Positions 35,452 to 43,744 of a stretch of 64,000 nt of DNA are shown here, one piece after another (the stretch's first letter is position 1; each line of letters begins with the position of its first letter). The notes beneath the pieces were generated by a model that was given only the letters and a program-made list of their open reading frames with translations, ran no database searches and was not told the DNA's origin. This DNA comes from Rhodocyclales bacterium (GTDB lineage: Bacteria; Pseudomonadota; Gammaproteobacteria; Burkholderiales; Rhodocyclaceae). The stretch is from the NCBI GenBank assembly GCA_016214145.1, contig JACRPA010000004.1:1-64000 (forward strand), in the 5' to 3' direction. The position numbers and the translations under genes were made by a program.

Positions 35452-36231
35452 ATGACGGCAAGATGGAATGCGCGACACCTGTGGATGGCCCTGCTGCTGG
35501 CGGTTTCCGTCACGCTGGCCGCCTGCGCCGGCCTGACCCTGCAAGGCGAGATCGACGGCCTGATGAAGGAAGGCCGGCAGCTCTACTCGGAAAAAAAGTA
35601 CGACCAGGCCGTCGACAAGTTCGTGACGGTCATCGGCAAGGACCCCACTTACTGGCAGGCCTACCTGTGGGCGGCGCGTTCGTTCATCGCCAGGGGCAAC
35701 TGGAAGGACGCCATCGCCAACGGCAGGAAGGCCTTCGAGTTGTCGCCCAAGGGCCAGGACGTGATCCTGGTGTTTGCCGAGGCGCTATACGGCGGCGGTT
35801 CGGACGCCCTGAAAAACGGCCACTATGCCGAATCCGTCAACCTCTTCGTCGAATTCCTCAAGCTCGAACCCGGCAACACGCGCGCCTGGCTGAACGTCGG
35901 CAAGGCCTATCTCGGCCAGAAGGATTTCCGCCAGGCGCTAAGCGCCTTCGCCCAGGGTCTGGCCAACGGCGGCGGTGCGGAACGCCAGGAACTTGTCCGC
36001 GAACTGCTCGACGGCGGCGTGCAGGCTTTCACCAGCGGCAAGTACCGCGAGTCGATCGACCTGCTCAAGGAATTCCTCAAGTACGACTCGAAGAACCTGC
36101 AGGCCTACCTGAACCTCGCCAAGGCCCACTGGGAATCCGGCGACAAGGGCAAGGCGCTGGACGCCTTCAAGCAGGTGCTGCAGCTCGACCCGCGCCACGA
36201 GGAGGCGCTGCGCTACATGCTGCGCCGCTGA
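35452..36231 (+). CDS. TPR-repeat lipoprotein
   Basis: A 259-residue protein. A lipoprotein signal MALLLAVSVTLAAC places lipidated Cys25 at the N terminus. It is followed by about six tetratricopeptide repeats (YSEKKYDQAVDKFVTVIGKDP, WKDAIANGRKAFELSPKG, YRESIDLLKEFLKYDSKNLQ, GKALDAFKQVLQLDPRH). GGAAGA precedes the ATG at 35452. It is probably an outer-membrane-anchored scaffold facing the periplasm. It is convergent with the M48 protease gene, one base apart; such TPR and M48 proteins often act together in outer-membrane quality control, but that pairing is inference here. Confidence 0.88.
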   Translation: MTARWNARHLWMALLLAVSVTLAACAGLTLQGEIDGLMKEGRQLYSEKKYDQAVDKFVTVIGKDPTYWQAYLWAARSFIARGNWKDAIANGRKAFELSPKGQDVILVFAEALYGGGSDALKNGHYAESVNLFVEFLKLEPGNTRAWLNVGKAYLGQKDFRQALSAFAQGLANGGGAERQELVRELLDGGVQAFTSGKYRESIDLLKEFLKYDSKNLQAYLNLAKAHWESGDKGKALDAFKQVLQLDPRHEEALRYMLRR

Positions 36232-36232
36232 C

Positions 36233-37714
36233 TCACTCCACCACTTTCACCAACTGTCCGGGCGGCGGCTCGCCGCCTGCGTAAACGCCGTTGATCAGGC
36301 GCAGTTGCTGCTCCGCGTTGCCGGAAAGCGGCGACTGCCGCGCGAACTGCGCAAAGCCGCCGCGCTGGTACGCCACCGTCCTCAGCACCCAGGGGCGCGC
36401 CGCGGCGATGTCGGCCCCGGTGAGGGCGCGGAACGAACCCTCGGCTTCCCGCATCCTGCCGCGGGCGCGTTGCAGGGCCTGCGCATCCTTCGCCCCGTAG
36501 AACAGCAGGAAATGCCGGTTGGCCGGGCCGGTCGCCACGGTAGCCTCGACCGCCTGCGCCTGGCCCTGCCGGTTGCGGGCGATGCCGGCGAAGTGCGTCG
36601 CCTGAAAGCCGCCCAGCGCCAGCCGCTCCGTGCGACCCTGCTCGAGCCTGAAGACGTTGCGGATGATCTCCTCGTGCGAATTGCCGGCCTTCGGCGGCAC
36701 CACGTGCACGATCAGGCCGGCATCGCCGGCGGCATTCACCAGCGCCACGGCTTCATGCGTGTTCTGCACTCTCCAGCCTTCCGGCGCCGTCAGCGCGATG
36801 CTCAGCGGCTCGTGGTAGAAATTCCGCCCGCGCGTCACCCCCTGCTCGCGGCTCTCGCCGAAGGTCATGCCATTGATGACCTGCAGATAGCGGGCGCGGC
36901 CCTCGTCGGCATACTTGCCCTTGTACTGCGCGGAGTACTGGATGATGTCCTGCAGCCGCTTGTCGTTGCTCGGATGCGAGGCCAGCCAGCCGGCACTGGC
37001 CGGCGGGTTGCGGCCTTCGGCGCGCGCCGTGTCGGCGGCGTACTGCTCCTGGCTTTTCAGCACGCGGATCACGTCGACCATGTTCTTCGGGTCGTAGTTG
37101 ATGCGCGCAAGGTACTCGGCCCCCAGCTTGTCCGCCTGCGATTCCTGATCGCGGCTGTAGGAGGCGATGTAGCCCGCCGCCACGCCCTGCGACACCGTGC
37201 TGGCCATATCGGTGGCGCCGCTCACCCCCTTGACCTCCAGCACCGCGCCGAGGATGGTGGCGGCGATGACCCCGAGGCCCGCCGTCTGCTGGCGCGTGGC
37301 GCGCTGCGCGCCGTGGCGGGCGGTGACATGGCCGATCTCGTGGCCGATCACGCCGGCCAGGTCGGCCTCGCTCTCCATGTAGGCCATCAGTCCGCGCGTC
37401 ACATAGACGTAGCCGCCGGGCAGCGCGAAGGCGTTGATCTCCGGGCTGTCCAGCACCGTGAAATGCCATTCCAGATTCTGGCGGTGGGACTGCTTCGCCA
37501 GGCGCTGGCCGAGTTCATTCACATACGCCTGCAGGCGGGGGTTCGCGTAGGCGCCGTATTCCTGCAGCACCTCCTCGTGCGCCTTCCTGCCCTCGGCGAT
37601 TTCGCTGCGCTCGTCCATCACCGAGCGTTCCTTCTGGCCCGTCACCGGATTCGTCACGGTGGCGCAGCCGGCCAGCAGGGCGGCAGCCAGGGCGATCGGC
37701 AGAAATCGGTTCAT
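36233..37714 (-). CDS. M48-family metalloprotease lipoprotein (BepA/LoiP-like)
   Basis: A 493-residue exported zinc protease. The signal ends in LLAGC (Cys17 lipidated); the metal site is HEIGH at 125-129 with the downstream Glu in EYLARINYDP. The conserved NAFALPGGYVYVTRGL segment precedes it. After the catalytic domain, about 200 residues include a region like the PG0027/DUF3298-type C terminus (FYHEPLSIALTAPEGW). BepA-type relatives degrade misassembled outer-membrane proteins. The ATG at 37714 is clear. Confidence 0.92.
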   Translation of the reverse strand: MNRFLPIALAAALLAGCATVTNPVTGQKERSVMDERSEIAEGRKAHEEVLQEYGAYANPRLQAYVNELGQRLAKQSHRQNLEWHFTVLDSPEINAFALPGGYVYVTRGLMAYMESEADLAGVIGHEIGHVTARHGAQRATRQQTAGLGVIAATILGAVLEVKGVSGATDMASTVSQGVAAGYIASYSRDQESQADKLGAEYLARINYDPKNMVDVIRVLKSQEQYAADTARAEGRNPPASAGWLASHPSNDKRLQDIIQYSAQYKGKYADEGRARYLQVINGMTFGESREQGVTRGRNFYHEPLSIALTAPEGWRVQNTHEAVALVNAAGDAGLIVHVVPPKAGNSHEEIIRNVFRLEQGRTERLALGGFQATHFAGIARNRQGQAQAVEATVATGPANRHFLLFYGAKDAQALQRARGRMREAEGSFRALTGADIAAARPWVLRTVAYQRGGFAQFARQSPLSGNAEQQLRLINGVYAGGEPPPGQLVKVVE

Positions 37715-37908
37715 TGCGTGTCTCCTTCAGTCGGGCCGGCGGCGAGGCGCGGCCCTCGCCTTTGCGTGGATTCTAAACGCCATCGCAGGCAGGCCGGGTG
37801 ATTATGAACCCGCTTGGGATATCACGGACTGCATGATAAGGTGTGGCTCCTCTATCCAAATATCATCAACCGGGCGGGCAGGCTCACTCGCCGTGAACAG
37901 GAGACATC

Positions 37909-38763
37909 ATGGCAAACGGAAAACATGCAGGGCTTCGCGTGCGGAAATATTTAGGCCTTCCGGCGATAGTCGCCTCGATGCTTTTGCTGCAGGCCTGCAA
38001 TGACACCGGCACGGTTTTCACTATCAGCAAAATCGAACTGGGCAACACCGAGCGCCTCGCCAACCCCATTTGCGATTCGCGGGATCCGCAGGTTCAGCCG
38101 TCCTGCACCCCGGAGCTGTACCAATCCCTGCTGTATGCCCCATTGGACAAGGCATCCCTGATCAATGTCTTTGGCGTGGGCACCTGCAGCGAAGTGATCG
38201 TCGATTACGGCGATGGCACGCCCAGGGAAACGTACCAGAACGTAACGTTTCGCGGCTCATGGCAACGGACACACACCTACAGCGGCTGGCCCGGCCACAA
38301 GCTGATCCGCGTCACCGGATGCGGAATCGAGAGAACCCGGCAGATTCTGGTCGGGCACATACCGGATGGAAGAGCCACTTACGTACTGGGCTTTACGCCG
38401 AACACTTCCGTATGCAACTTCATCACGAGCCCGGGCAGTCCGCCGCCGCTGCGCAAAGGGACTGTCGTGCGCATTGAAACCGACGGAAGCAAGATCAAGT
38501 ACGGCCTGCCCGAATTCGATGCCAGCGGGGACAGCTCGCAAGTCACGCCGCCGGATTACCCCTTCCCGGGGCACAAGGTGTTTTCCCTCGTCTATCGGGT
38601 GGGAACAGCCCCGCCAATTCAGGGCGAAGCCGGCCCGGTGGTTTTCAGGGTCGCCCAGACCGCGCCCCTTGAAATCTGCGTCAACGATCACGCCAGACTG
38701 CTCGGCGACAACAGGGGAAAAGTTCGACTGGAAATTACGGTCAATGAAAGCAGCGCTGAGTAA
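37909..38763 (+). CDS. Lipoprotein with PKD-like region and LecA-like C-terminal domain
   Basis: A 284-residue protein. The signal SMLLLQAC puts lipidated Cys30 first. Residues about 95-140 (CSEVIVDYGDGTPR, THTYSGWPGHKLIRVTG) look like a PKD-type beta domain. From about 180 to the end, VVRIETDG, HKVFSLVYRVG, GPVVFRVAQTAPLEICVND and LGDNRGKVRLEITV follow the order of conserved segments in PA-IL (LecA)-like calcium lectins, including the ND...DN.G...V.I pattern. AGGAG precedes the ATG. It stands alone, divergent from the M48 gene. Sugar binding is an inference from pattern only. Confidence 0.7.
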   Translation: MANGKHAGLRVRKYLGLPAIVASMLLLQACNDTGTVFTISKIELGNTERLANPICDSRDPQVQPSCTPELYQSLLYAPLDKASLINVFGVGTCSEVIVDYGDGTPRETYQNVTFRGSWQRTHTYSGWPGHKLIRVTGCGIERTRQILVGHIPDGRATYVLGFTPNTSVCNFITSPGSPPPLRKGTVVRIETDGSKIKYGLPEFDASGDSSQVTPPDYPFPGHKVFSLVYRVGTAPPIQGEAGPVVFRVAQTAPLEICVNDHARLLGDNRGKVRLEITVNESSAE

Positions 38764-38824
38764 TGCGTTTGCTGTCCAGCCGCACGAAGAGGAAATAAGC
38801 GCGCCAGATCAACGGCGCATCGAT

Positions 38825-38859
38825 GGCCTGGAAGCCGCGCCCCGCCTGGCTTCCAGGCC
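38825..38859. terminator. Bidirectional hairpin between convergent genes
   Basis: A perfect 12-bp stem, GGCCTGGAAGCC (38825-38836) with GGCTTCCAGGCC (38848-38859), and an 11-nt C-rich loop lies between the lipoprotein gene and the histidine kinase gene, which converge here. No strong T-run follows on either strand, so it may work with Rho or as an mRNA 3' end barrier. Confidence 0.6.
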
Positions 38860-38864
38860 TCTTC

Positions 38865-40802
38865 TCAGAGCGTGAAGTAAAACGTGGCGCCCTGCCCCAC
38901 TGCGCCTTCCGCCCATATCTTTCCCGCATGCCGCCTGACAATGCGGTCGACGATGGCCAGCCCGATGCCCGTGCCCTCGAACTCGTGTTCCGCATGCAGC
39001 CGCTGGAACTGCTCGAACAGCTTGTCGCCGAAAGCCGGATCGAACCCGACGCCATTGTCCCGCACGAAATAGGCCGGCATGCCATCGACTGTGACAACGC
39101 CGAACTCGATCCGCGCGTTTTCGGATTTCGAGGTGAATTTCCAGGCGTTTCCGAAAAGATTCTCCAGGGCGATGCGCGTCAGGCCCGGATCCGCCCTGGC
39201 GGGCGCGGCGGGGGCGATGACGATGTCGACATTGCGTTGCGGGTCGGCGCTTTTGAGAGTGCCTGCCACCGCATGCGCCACGGCGCTCAGGTCGATTTCA
39301 TCCCGGCGCACTTCGGCCCTGCTGACGCGCGTCAGATCCAGCAAATCGTCGATCAGTTCCCCCATCCGTTCGGCTGCCGTCCGGACGCGCTGCAGATAAT
39401 CCTGGGCCGTGGCATCGAGCGCCTTGCCGGCATACTCCTCGGACAATATCGCGCTGAAGCCGTTGATGGCCCTGAGCGGCGAACGCAGATCATGCGCGAC
39501 GGAATAGGAAAACGACTCCAGTTCCCTGTTCGTGAATTCCAGCTCGTCGTTGGCGGCCTCCAGTTGCCGCGTCCGTTCCGCCACGCGCGCCTCGAGCTCG
39601 TTGTTGAGGCTGCGGATTTCCTCTTCCGCCCGCTTGCGCTCGGTGATGTCGGCCGCGATCGCCAGGTAGCCGCTGAGCTGCCCCGCGGAGTCGCGCAGCG
39701 GCGCCAGGGTCGTGCTGATATCGATGGGCGATCCGTCGCGCTTCTGCCGCCTGACCTCGGCCTGAACGAAGTTCTCGCCGTTAAGCACTCTCTGGCGCAG
39801 GCTTTCCGTTTCATTGCGTTTCTCCCTGGGCACCGTCAGCAACGGCATCCCCAGGATCTCGTCGGCGCGCCAGCCGAACATTCTCTCGGCCGCCGGATTC
39901 CAGCCCGTGACGATGCCGTGCACATCCCTTGTATAGATGGCCAGCGGGGAGCCCTGGATGATCATCTCCAGTTTCTGATTCGCCTCGCGCAGGGCCTGTT
40001 CGCTTTGTTCCAGATGCACGCGGCTGGCCTGCAGCTCCTGCGTCATGGTCTTCGCAATCGCGGTGGCGCGCAGTTGCAGCGTCTCGTCGAGCGCGGAAGT
40101 AGCAAGGGTGAACAGGAAAATCAGGATTGCGCCGCCGCCGACGATGACGGCCAGCCCCTGCGGGTCGAGCCCCCCGGGAGAGGCGAGGCAGACGCTTTGC
40201 GCATCGAACAGCGCCGCCGCCATGCCCGTGTAGTGCATGCCGGCGATCGCCAGCCCCATCACCGCGGCGCCCGCCAGCCTGTGCCACATCGCGGCGGCGA
40301 TCGATTCCGCCGGCCGATGTCTCAACGCCAGCTTCAGCGCCGCCATGGAGGCGGCGATGGCCACCAGAACGGACGCCGTGAACAAGACCGGATCGTAGCG
40401 TATGGGCGGCGACATCCTCAGGGCGGCCATGCCCGAGTAATGCATGGCCACGATGCCCAGCCCGATGGCGACGGAACTGATGAGCAGGGCGCCCCGGTCC
40501 GCGCTGCCCCGCCGTATGACGAACAGCGCCAGCGCCGACGCGAGCACCGCGGGAACCATCGAGCCGAGCGTGATGGGAATGTCGTTGGCAAGCGGTATGG
40601 GGAGGCGGAACGCCAGCATGCCGATGAAATGCATGGCCCAAATGCCGATGCCCATGGACAGCGCGCCGCCGACCAGCCAGTAGGGCGCGGCGCTGTCCCG
40701 GGAAGCCGTCAGCCTTGCGGCCAGGTCGAGGGTGGCATAGGAAGCGATGATCGCAATGACGATCGAGAGACCCACAAGCCAAATGTCGTAGGCGCCGGCC
40801 AC
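38865..40802 (-). CDS. MHYT-PAS sensor histidine kinase
   Basis: A 645-residue membrane kinase. The N-terminal MHYT sensor (about 1-220) shows the repeated motif variants MHFIGM, MHYSGM and MHYTGM, proposed to bind copper and sense O2, CO or NO. It is followed by a coiled coil, a PAS domain (YTRDVHGIVTGWNPAAERMFGW), HisKA with SYSVAHDLRSPLRAI, and HATPase (NLFGNAWKFTSK, GTGIGLAIV). Start chosen: GTG at 40802, because AAGGGGAG stands 5 nt upstream and VAGAYDIWLVGLS is the normal MHYT start. Opening the frame to TTG 40883 adds an Arg-rich stretch with no ribosome site. No adjacent response regulator. Confidence 0.92.
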   Translation of the reverse strand: MAGAYDIWLVGLSIVIAIIASYATLDLAARLTASRDSAAPYWLVGGALSMGIGIWAMHFIGMLAFRLPIPLANDIPITLGSMVPAVLASALALFVIRRGSADRGALLISSVAIGLGIVAMHYSGMAALRMSPPIRYDPVLFTASVLVAIAASMAALKLALRHRPAESIAAAMWHRLAGAAVMGLAIAGMHYTGMAAALFDAQSVCLASPGGLDPQGLAVIVGGGAILIFLFTLATSALDETLQLRATAIAKTMTQELQASRVHLEQSEQALREANQKLEMIIQGSPLAIYTRDVHGIVTGWNPAAERMFGWRADEILGMPLLTVPREKRNETESLRQRVLNGENFVQAEVRRQKRDGSPIDISTTLAPLRDSAGQLSGYLAIAADITERKRAEEEIRSLNNELEARVAERTRQLEAANDELEFTNRELESFSYSVAHDLRSPLRAINGFSAILSEEYAGKALDATAQDYLQRVRTAAERMGELIDDLLDLTRVSRAEVRRDEIDLSAVAHAVAGTLKSADPQRNVDIVIAPAAPARADPGLTRIALENLFGNAWKFTSKSENARIEFGVVTVDGMPAYFVRDNGVGFDPAFGDKLFEQFQRLHAEHEFEGTGIGLAIVDRIVRRHAGKIWAEGAVGQGATFYFTL

Positions 40803-40922
40803 CCAAGCTCCCCTTCTATCCAGTACGGCTGCTCGAAGACGCGGCTTGAACGAGCTGCCCGCCAATGCCGCCTCAGGCGGCAATCATATGCGATTTATCA
40901 ATCTATGACGATGCCGTGTGGA

Positions 40923-40950
40923 TTGACTCGCGCCCGCACCGGCCTACAAT
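40923..40950 (+). promoter_or_regulatory. Candidate promoter of the Cys-rich small protein
   Basis: TTGACT (40923-40928) and TACAAT (40945-40950) are separated by 16 bp in the intergenic region, about 80 bp upstream of the ATG at 41031. Both hexamers differ from consensus at one base. Confidence 0.6.
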
Positions 40951-41030
40951 CCCCCTGATCCCCGCCCGCGCGGCGGTCTCCGGCAAGGCCCTCCGCCGCC
41001 ACCGCACCCCACCGAACCCAGGAGAACAAG

Positions 41031-41186
41031 ATGACCCTCTGCCCCATCGCCATCGTCGCCGGCTGCCAGAAATGCCCGGCGCTCAAGATCTGCCCCCTGA
41101 AAGGCGTCCTCGGCGACTACGCAAAGCCGGAAGAGAAATCAACGAAGCAGCCTGCCAAAAAGGGCGGCGCAAAAAAACGCCGGTAG
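41031..41186 (+). CDS. Small Cys-rich, Lys-tailed protein
   Basis: A 51-residue protein, MTLCPIAIVAGCQKCPALKI and onwards. It has four cysteines in the first 21 residues (C4, C12, C15, C21) and a strongly basic tail (KKGGAKKRR) after residue 40. The Cys pattern C-x7-C-x2-C-x5-C suggests a zinc or Fe-S site. Coding status is supported by a good GGAGAA ribosome site, a near-consensus promoter upstream and a composition unlike noise. I have an impression of similar tiny proteins in other betaproteobacteria but no known function. Confidence 0.7.
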   Translation: MTLCPIAIVAGCQKCPALKICPLKGVLGDYAKPEEKSTKQPAKKGGAKKRR

Positions 41187-41259
41187 CCGTTCGCCCGCGC
41201 AGGAGCGTGGGCGGGCAGGCGTATTGCGGGGCAATGCCCCATCCACTAGACTTCATGTC

Positions 41260-41496
41260 ATGCCAACCGTATTGCGAGCGCTCGGGTTCCGGTTCTTTTT
41301 CTTCAGCGGCGAGGGCTCGGAACCACCCCATATTCACATCGAGCACGGCGACAAGGTGGCAAAATACTGGCTGAACCCGGTCGAGCTGGCGGAGTCTGAG
41401 GGATTCAGAAGCCACGAACTGACCAAGATCCGGGCTTTGGTAATCGAGCATCGGAACCTGTTTCTGGAGAAATGGCATGAGCACTTTGGCAATTAA
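41260..41496 (+). CDS. DUF4160-family protein
   Basis: A 78-residue protein matching DUF4160: MPTVLRALGFRFFFFSGEG, then PPHIHIEHGDKVAKYWL and a C-terminal helix IEHRNLFLEKWHEHF. The family is widespread, nearly always paired with DUF2442, and often discussed as toxin-antitoxin-like, though function is not established. The ATG at 41260 gives the standard PTVLR start. Its end overlaps the next gene by 20 bp, showing coupled translation. Confidence 0.88.
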   Translation: MPTVLRALGFRFFFFSGEGSEPPHIHIEHGDKVAKYWLNPVELAESEGFRSHELTKIRALVIEHRNLFLEKWHEHFGN

Positions 41497-41719
41497 GTTC
41501 GATCCGCACGCGGTGGACGTCATGTTCGCCAACGACGCGCTGCATTTCGTGCTGGCCGATGGCCGTGAAATCTCCGCGCCGCTGGAGTGGTTCCCCCGCC
41601 TGCGCGATGCCTCCGAGGCGCAACGGCGCAACTGGCGGCTGATCGGAAAGGGCGTCGGCGTGCACTGGCCCGAGATCGACGAGGACATTGCAGTCAATAC
41701 ATTGATGCGGGGCCAATAA
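41477..41719 (+). CDS. DUF2442-family protein
   Basis: An 80-residue protein with the DUF2442 pattern ALHFVLADGREISAPLEWFPRL and NWRLIGKGVGVHWPEIDEDI. The start at 41477 lies inside the DUF4160 gene and has TGGAGA upstream. The pair is followed 16 bp later by a clear intrinsic terminator, so the two form a self-contained bicistronic unit. The name reflects the family only; a partner or antitoxin role is inferred from the constant pairing. Confidence 0.88.
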   Translation: MSTLAIKFDPHAVDVMFANDALHFVLADGREISAPLEWFPRLRDASEAQRRNWRLIGKGVGVHWPEIDEDIAVNTLMRGQ

Positions 41720-41734
41720 GAGGGCTCAACAAGA

Positions 41735-41757
41735 AGGCCGCAAATGCGGCCTTTTTT
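41735..41757 (+). terminator. Rho-independent terminator after the DUF4160/DUF2442 pair
   Basis: Perfect 8-bp stem AGGCCGCA / TGCGGCCT with an AA loop (closed by A-T pairs), ending in a run of six T (41752-41757). This is the clearest intrinsic terminator in the window. Confidence 0.88.
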
Positions 41758-41815
41758 ATTCCCGTGAGCCAAGGACTCGACATAACAAGCGTCACGAACC
41801 ATGAGGGACACCGAC

Positions 41816-42694
41816 ATGAATATCGATGCTGGTACTTCTGCTCTCACCCAATACCGCACTGTCCCAAAGTCGTGTCGTTCAATCGCACTGCTCACAACCA
41901 CCCTCCTCCTGCTCGGCGCTTGCGCCGGCACGGGCACGGCGCCCGGCGCGGCGACGCTGTCCAAAGAGCGCATTGCCGAGATCGTCGCCAGCCCGGACCG
42001 CAGCGCGGCCGACCGGACCAACGACCTGCGCCGCAAGCCCGAGCAGATGCTCGCCTTCATCGGCCTGCGGCCGGGCATGGTCGCGCTGGACCTGAGCGCG
42101 GGCGGCGGCTACACCACCGAACTCCTGGCGCGCGCGGTCGGGCCGACCGGGCGCGTGTACGGGCAGAGCGCGCCGCGCAACCCGGCCGCCCAGCCGCCGG
42201 CCGCGCCCGAAGGCGGCGCGGCTGCAGCGCCGCGTCCCGCCGCGCGGCCGAGTTCGCCCCAGGCCCTGGCCGAACGGGCGAAGAACCCGGCGCTCGGCCA
42301 CATCGTCGCCGTCGTGCAGAAATTCGAAGACCCCGTCCCCGCCGCCGTCGCATCGAACGGGCTCGACCTCGCCACGCTGATGTTCAACTACCACGACCTC
42401 GGCCACATGGGCGTGGATCGCGCGCAGATGAACCGCGCCGTGTTCGCCGCGCTCAAGCCGGGCGGCGTCTTCGTGATCGCCGACCACTCCGGCCGGCCCG
42501 GCACCGGCATCTCCGAATCGGGCACCCTGCACCGCATCGAGGAAGCCTTCCTGCGCAAGGAAGTCGAAGCCGCCGGATTCAGGTTGGCCGACGAAGGCCA
42601 TTTCCTGCGCAACCCGTCCGACCCGCGCGACAGGAACACGCCCGAACCGCCGCAGCCGAAGGACGAGTTCGTGCTCAAGTTCGTCAAGCCATAG
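41816..42694 (+). CDS. Lipoprotein-type class I methyltransferase-like protein
   Basis: A 292-residue protein. It combines a lipoprotein signal (IALLTTTLLLLGAC, Cys36) with a SAM-methyltransferase-like fold: motif I VALDLSAGGGYTTELLA, FNYHDLGHMGVDRAQMN, LKPGGVFVIADHSGRPGTG. An Ala/Pro-rich insert (about 125-155) lies after the second strand. The ATG at 41816 is preferred over 41801 because GAGGG stands just before it. Export would put it outside the SAM pool, so it may be a non-catalytic or differently used fold. It follows the terminator of the DUF2442 gene and is probably a single-gene unit. Confidence 0.8.
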   Translation: MNIDAGTSALTQYRTVPKSCRSIALLTTTLLLLGACAGTGTAPGAATLSKERIAEIVASPDRSAADRTNDLRRKPEQMLAFIGLRPGMVALDLSAGGGYTTELLARAVGPTGRVYGQSAPRNPAAQPPAAPEGGAAAAPRPAARPSSPQALAERAKNPALGHIVAVVQKFEDPVPAAVASNGLDLATLMFNYHDLGHMGVDRAQMNRAVFAALKPGGVFVIADHSGRPGTGISESGTLHRIEEAFLRKEVEAAGFRLADEGHFLRNPSDPRDRNTPEPPQPKDEFVLKFVKP

Positions 42695-42738
42695 GTTAGA
42701 GGGGCGTAAATCGTGTCTGGCGCGCCTCACGATTCAAC

Positions 42739-42744
42739 TATAAT
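42739..42744 (+). promoter_or_regulatory. Consensus -10 element directly before the DNA methyltransferase start
   Basis: A perfect TATAAT ends only 6 bp before the ATG at 42751, so transcription would begin at or next to the start codon. No ribosome-binding site is present in the gap. No good -35 hexamer is seen at 17 bp. This points to a leaderless methyltransferase mRNA. Confidence 0.5.
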
Positions 42745-42750
42745 TTCGGC

Positions 42751-43743
42751 ATGAACAAGCCCGCCCACAAGACTGAGTTCGTGCTTGACCACGCTCAGTG
42801 GTTGCCGTCGGAGATTGGCGAGATCACCGATCACCAGACCGATCTGCCGCGGATCGCCAAGGACCCCAAGCTCACGGCGGCAATCGAAGCTCAGCTTTCC
42901 CAGATTCCGACCACGCATGACCTCCACCGGCACGATTCACGCGCCATCGATTTTCTCGCCCAGAACAGCGTTCACCTGGTCGTAACCTCACCGCCCTACT
43001 GGACACTCAAGGACTACAACCCGAGCGAAGGCCAGATGGGTTACATCGAGGACTACGAGCACTTTCTGACGGAGCTCGATAGGGTCTGGCAGTCCTGCTA
43101 CGACGCGCTGGTTCCCGGCGGCCGGCTTGTCTGTGTGGTCGGCGACGTCTGCCTGTCGCGCCGCAAGAACAAGGGCGAGCACGTGGTGATGCCGCTCCAC
43201 GCTTCCATTCAGGAGCATTGCCGGATGATCGGGTTCAACAATCTCGCCCCGATCATCTGGCACAAAATCGCCAATGCCGTGTATGAGGCCAGCGGTAATG
43301 GCGGCGGCTTCCTCGGCAAACCCTACGAGCCAAACAGCGTCATCAAGAACGACATCGAATTCATCCTGATGGAACGCAAGCCCGGCGGCTATCGCAGCCC
43401 GTCTTTGGCCACGCGGATTCTGAGCGTCGTTCCCGCCGAACGTCACAAGGTCTGGTTCCAGCAGATATGGTCGGGCGTCACCGGCGCATCGACCAAGCAC
43501 CACCCAGCTCCCTACCCGCTGGAGCTGGCGGAACGCCTCATTCGGATGTTCAGCTTCGTCGGCGACACCGTGCTCGATCCCTTCATGGGAACGGCCACGA
43601 CCAACGTGGCCGCCGCCAAGTGGGGCCGCAACAGCATCGGCGTGGAAGTCGACCAGCATTACTTCGTGATGGCCGCCAAGCGAATCGAGCGGGACCTCCC
43701 GAAGCTTTTCTCAGGCCACGCGGTGCGGCTGCACGGGGTGTGA
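42751..43743 (+). CDS. Type II DNA methyltransferase, beta class (probable N4-cytosine or N6-adenine)
   Basis: A 330-residue amino-methyltransferase. Catalytic motif IV is TSPPYW (79-84), and the SAM-binding motif I, DPFMGTATTN (276-285), comes after it, an order typical of the beta class. TSPPYW is usually seen in N4-cytosine enzymes, but adenine specificity is not excluded. It ends 1 bp before the restriction gene, so this is one R-M operon. Composition is slightly less G/C-rich than the flanks. The N-terminal 60 residues have no recognised domain. It should protect host DNA from the adjacent endonuclease. Confidence 0.9.
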   Translation: MNKPAHKTEFVLDHAQWLPSEIGEITDHQTDLPRIAKDPKLTAAIEAQLSQIPTTHDLHRHDSRAIDFLAQNSVHLVVTSPPYWTLKDYNPSEGQMGYIEDYEHFLTELDRVWQSCYDALVPGGRLVCVVGDVCLSRRKNKGEHVVMPLHASIQEHCRMIGFNNLAPIIWHKIANAVYEASGNGGGFLGKPYEPNSVIKNDIEFILMERKPGGYRSPSLATRILSVVPAERHKVWFQQIWSGVTGASTKHHPAPYPLELAERLIRMFSFVGDTVLDPFMGTATTNVAAAKWGRNSIGVEVDQHYFVMAAKRIERDLPKLFSGHAVRLHGV

Positions 43744-43744
43744 C

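Noticed and set aside
40803-40883. Longer N terminus for the MHYT kinase from TTG 40883.
   Set aside because: The extension is Arg-rich, has no ribosome site and is not like MHYT proteins; GTG 40802 has AAGGGGAG at 5 nt and the family start.
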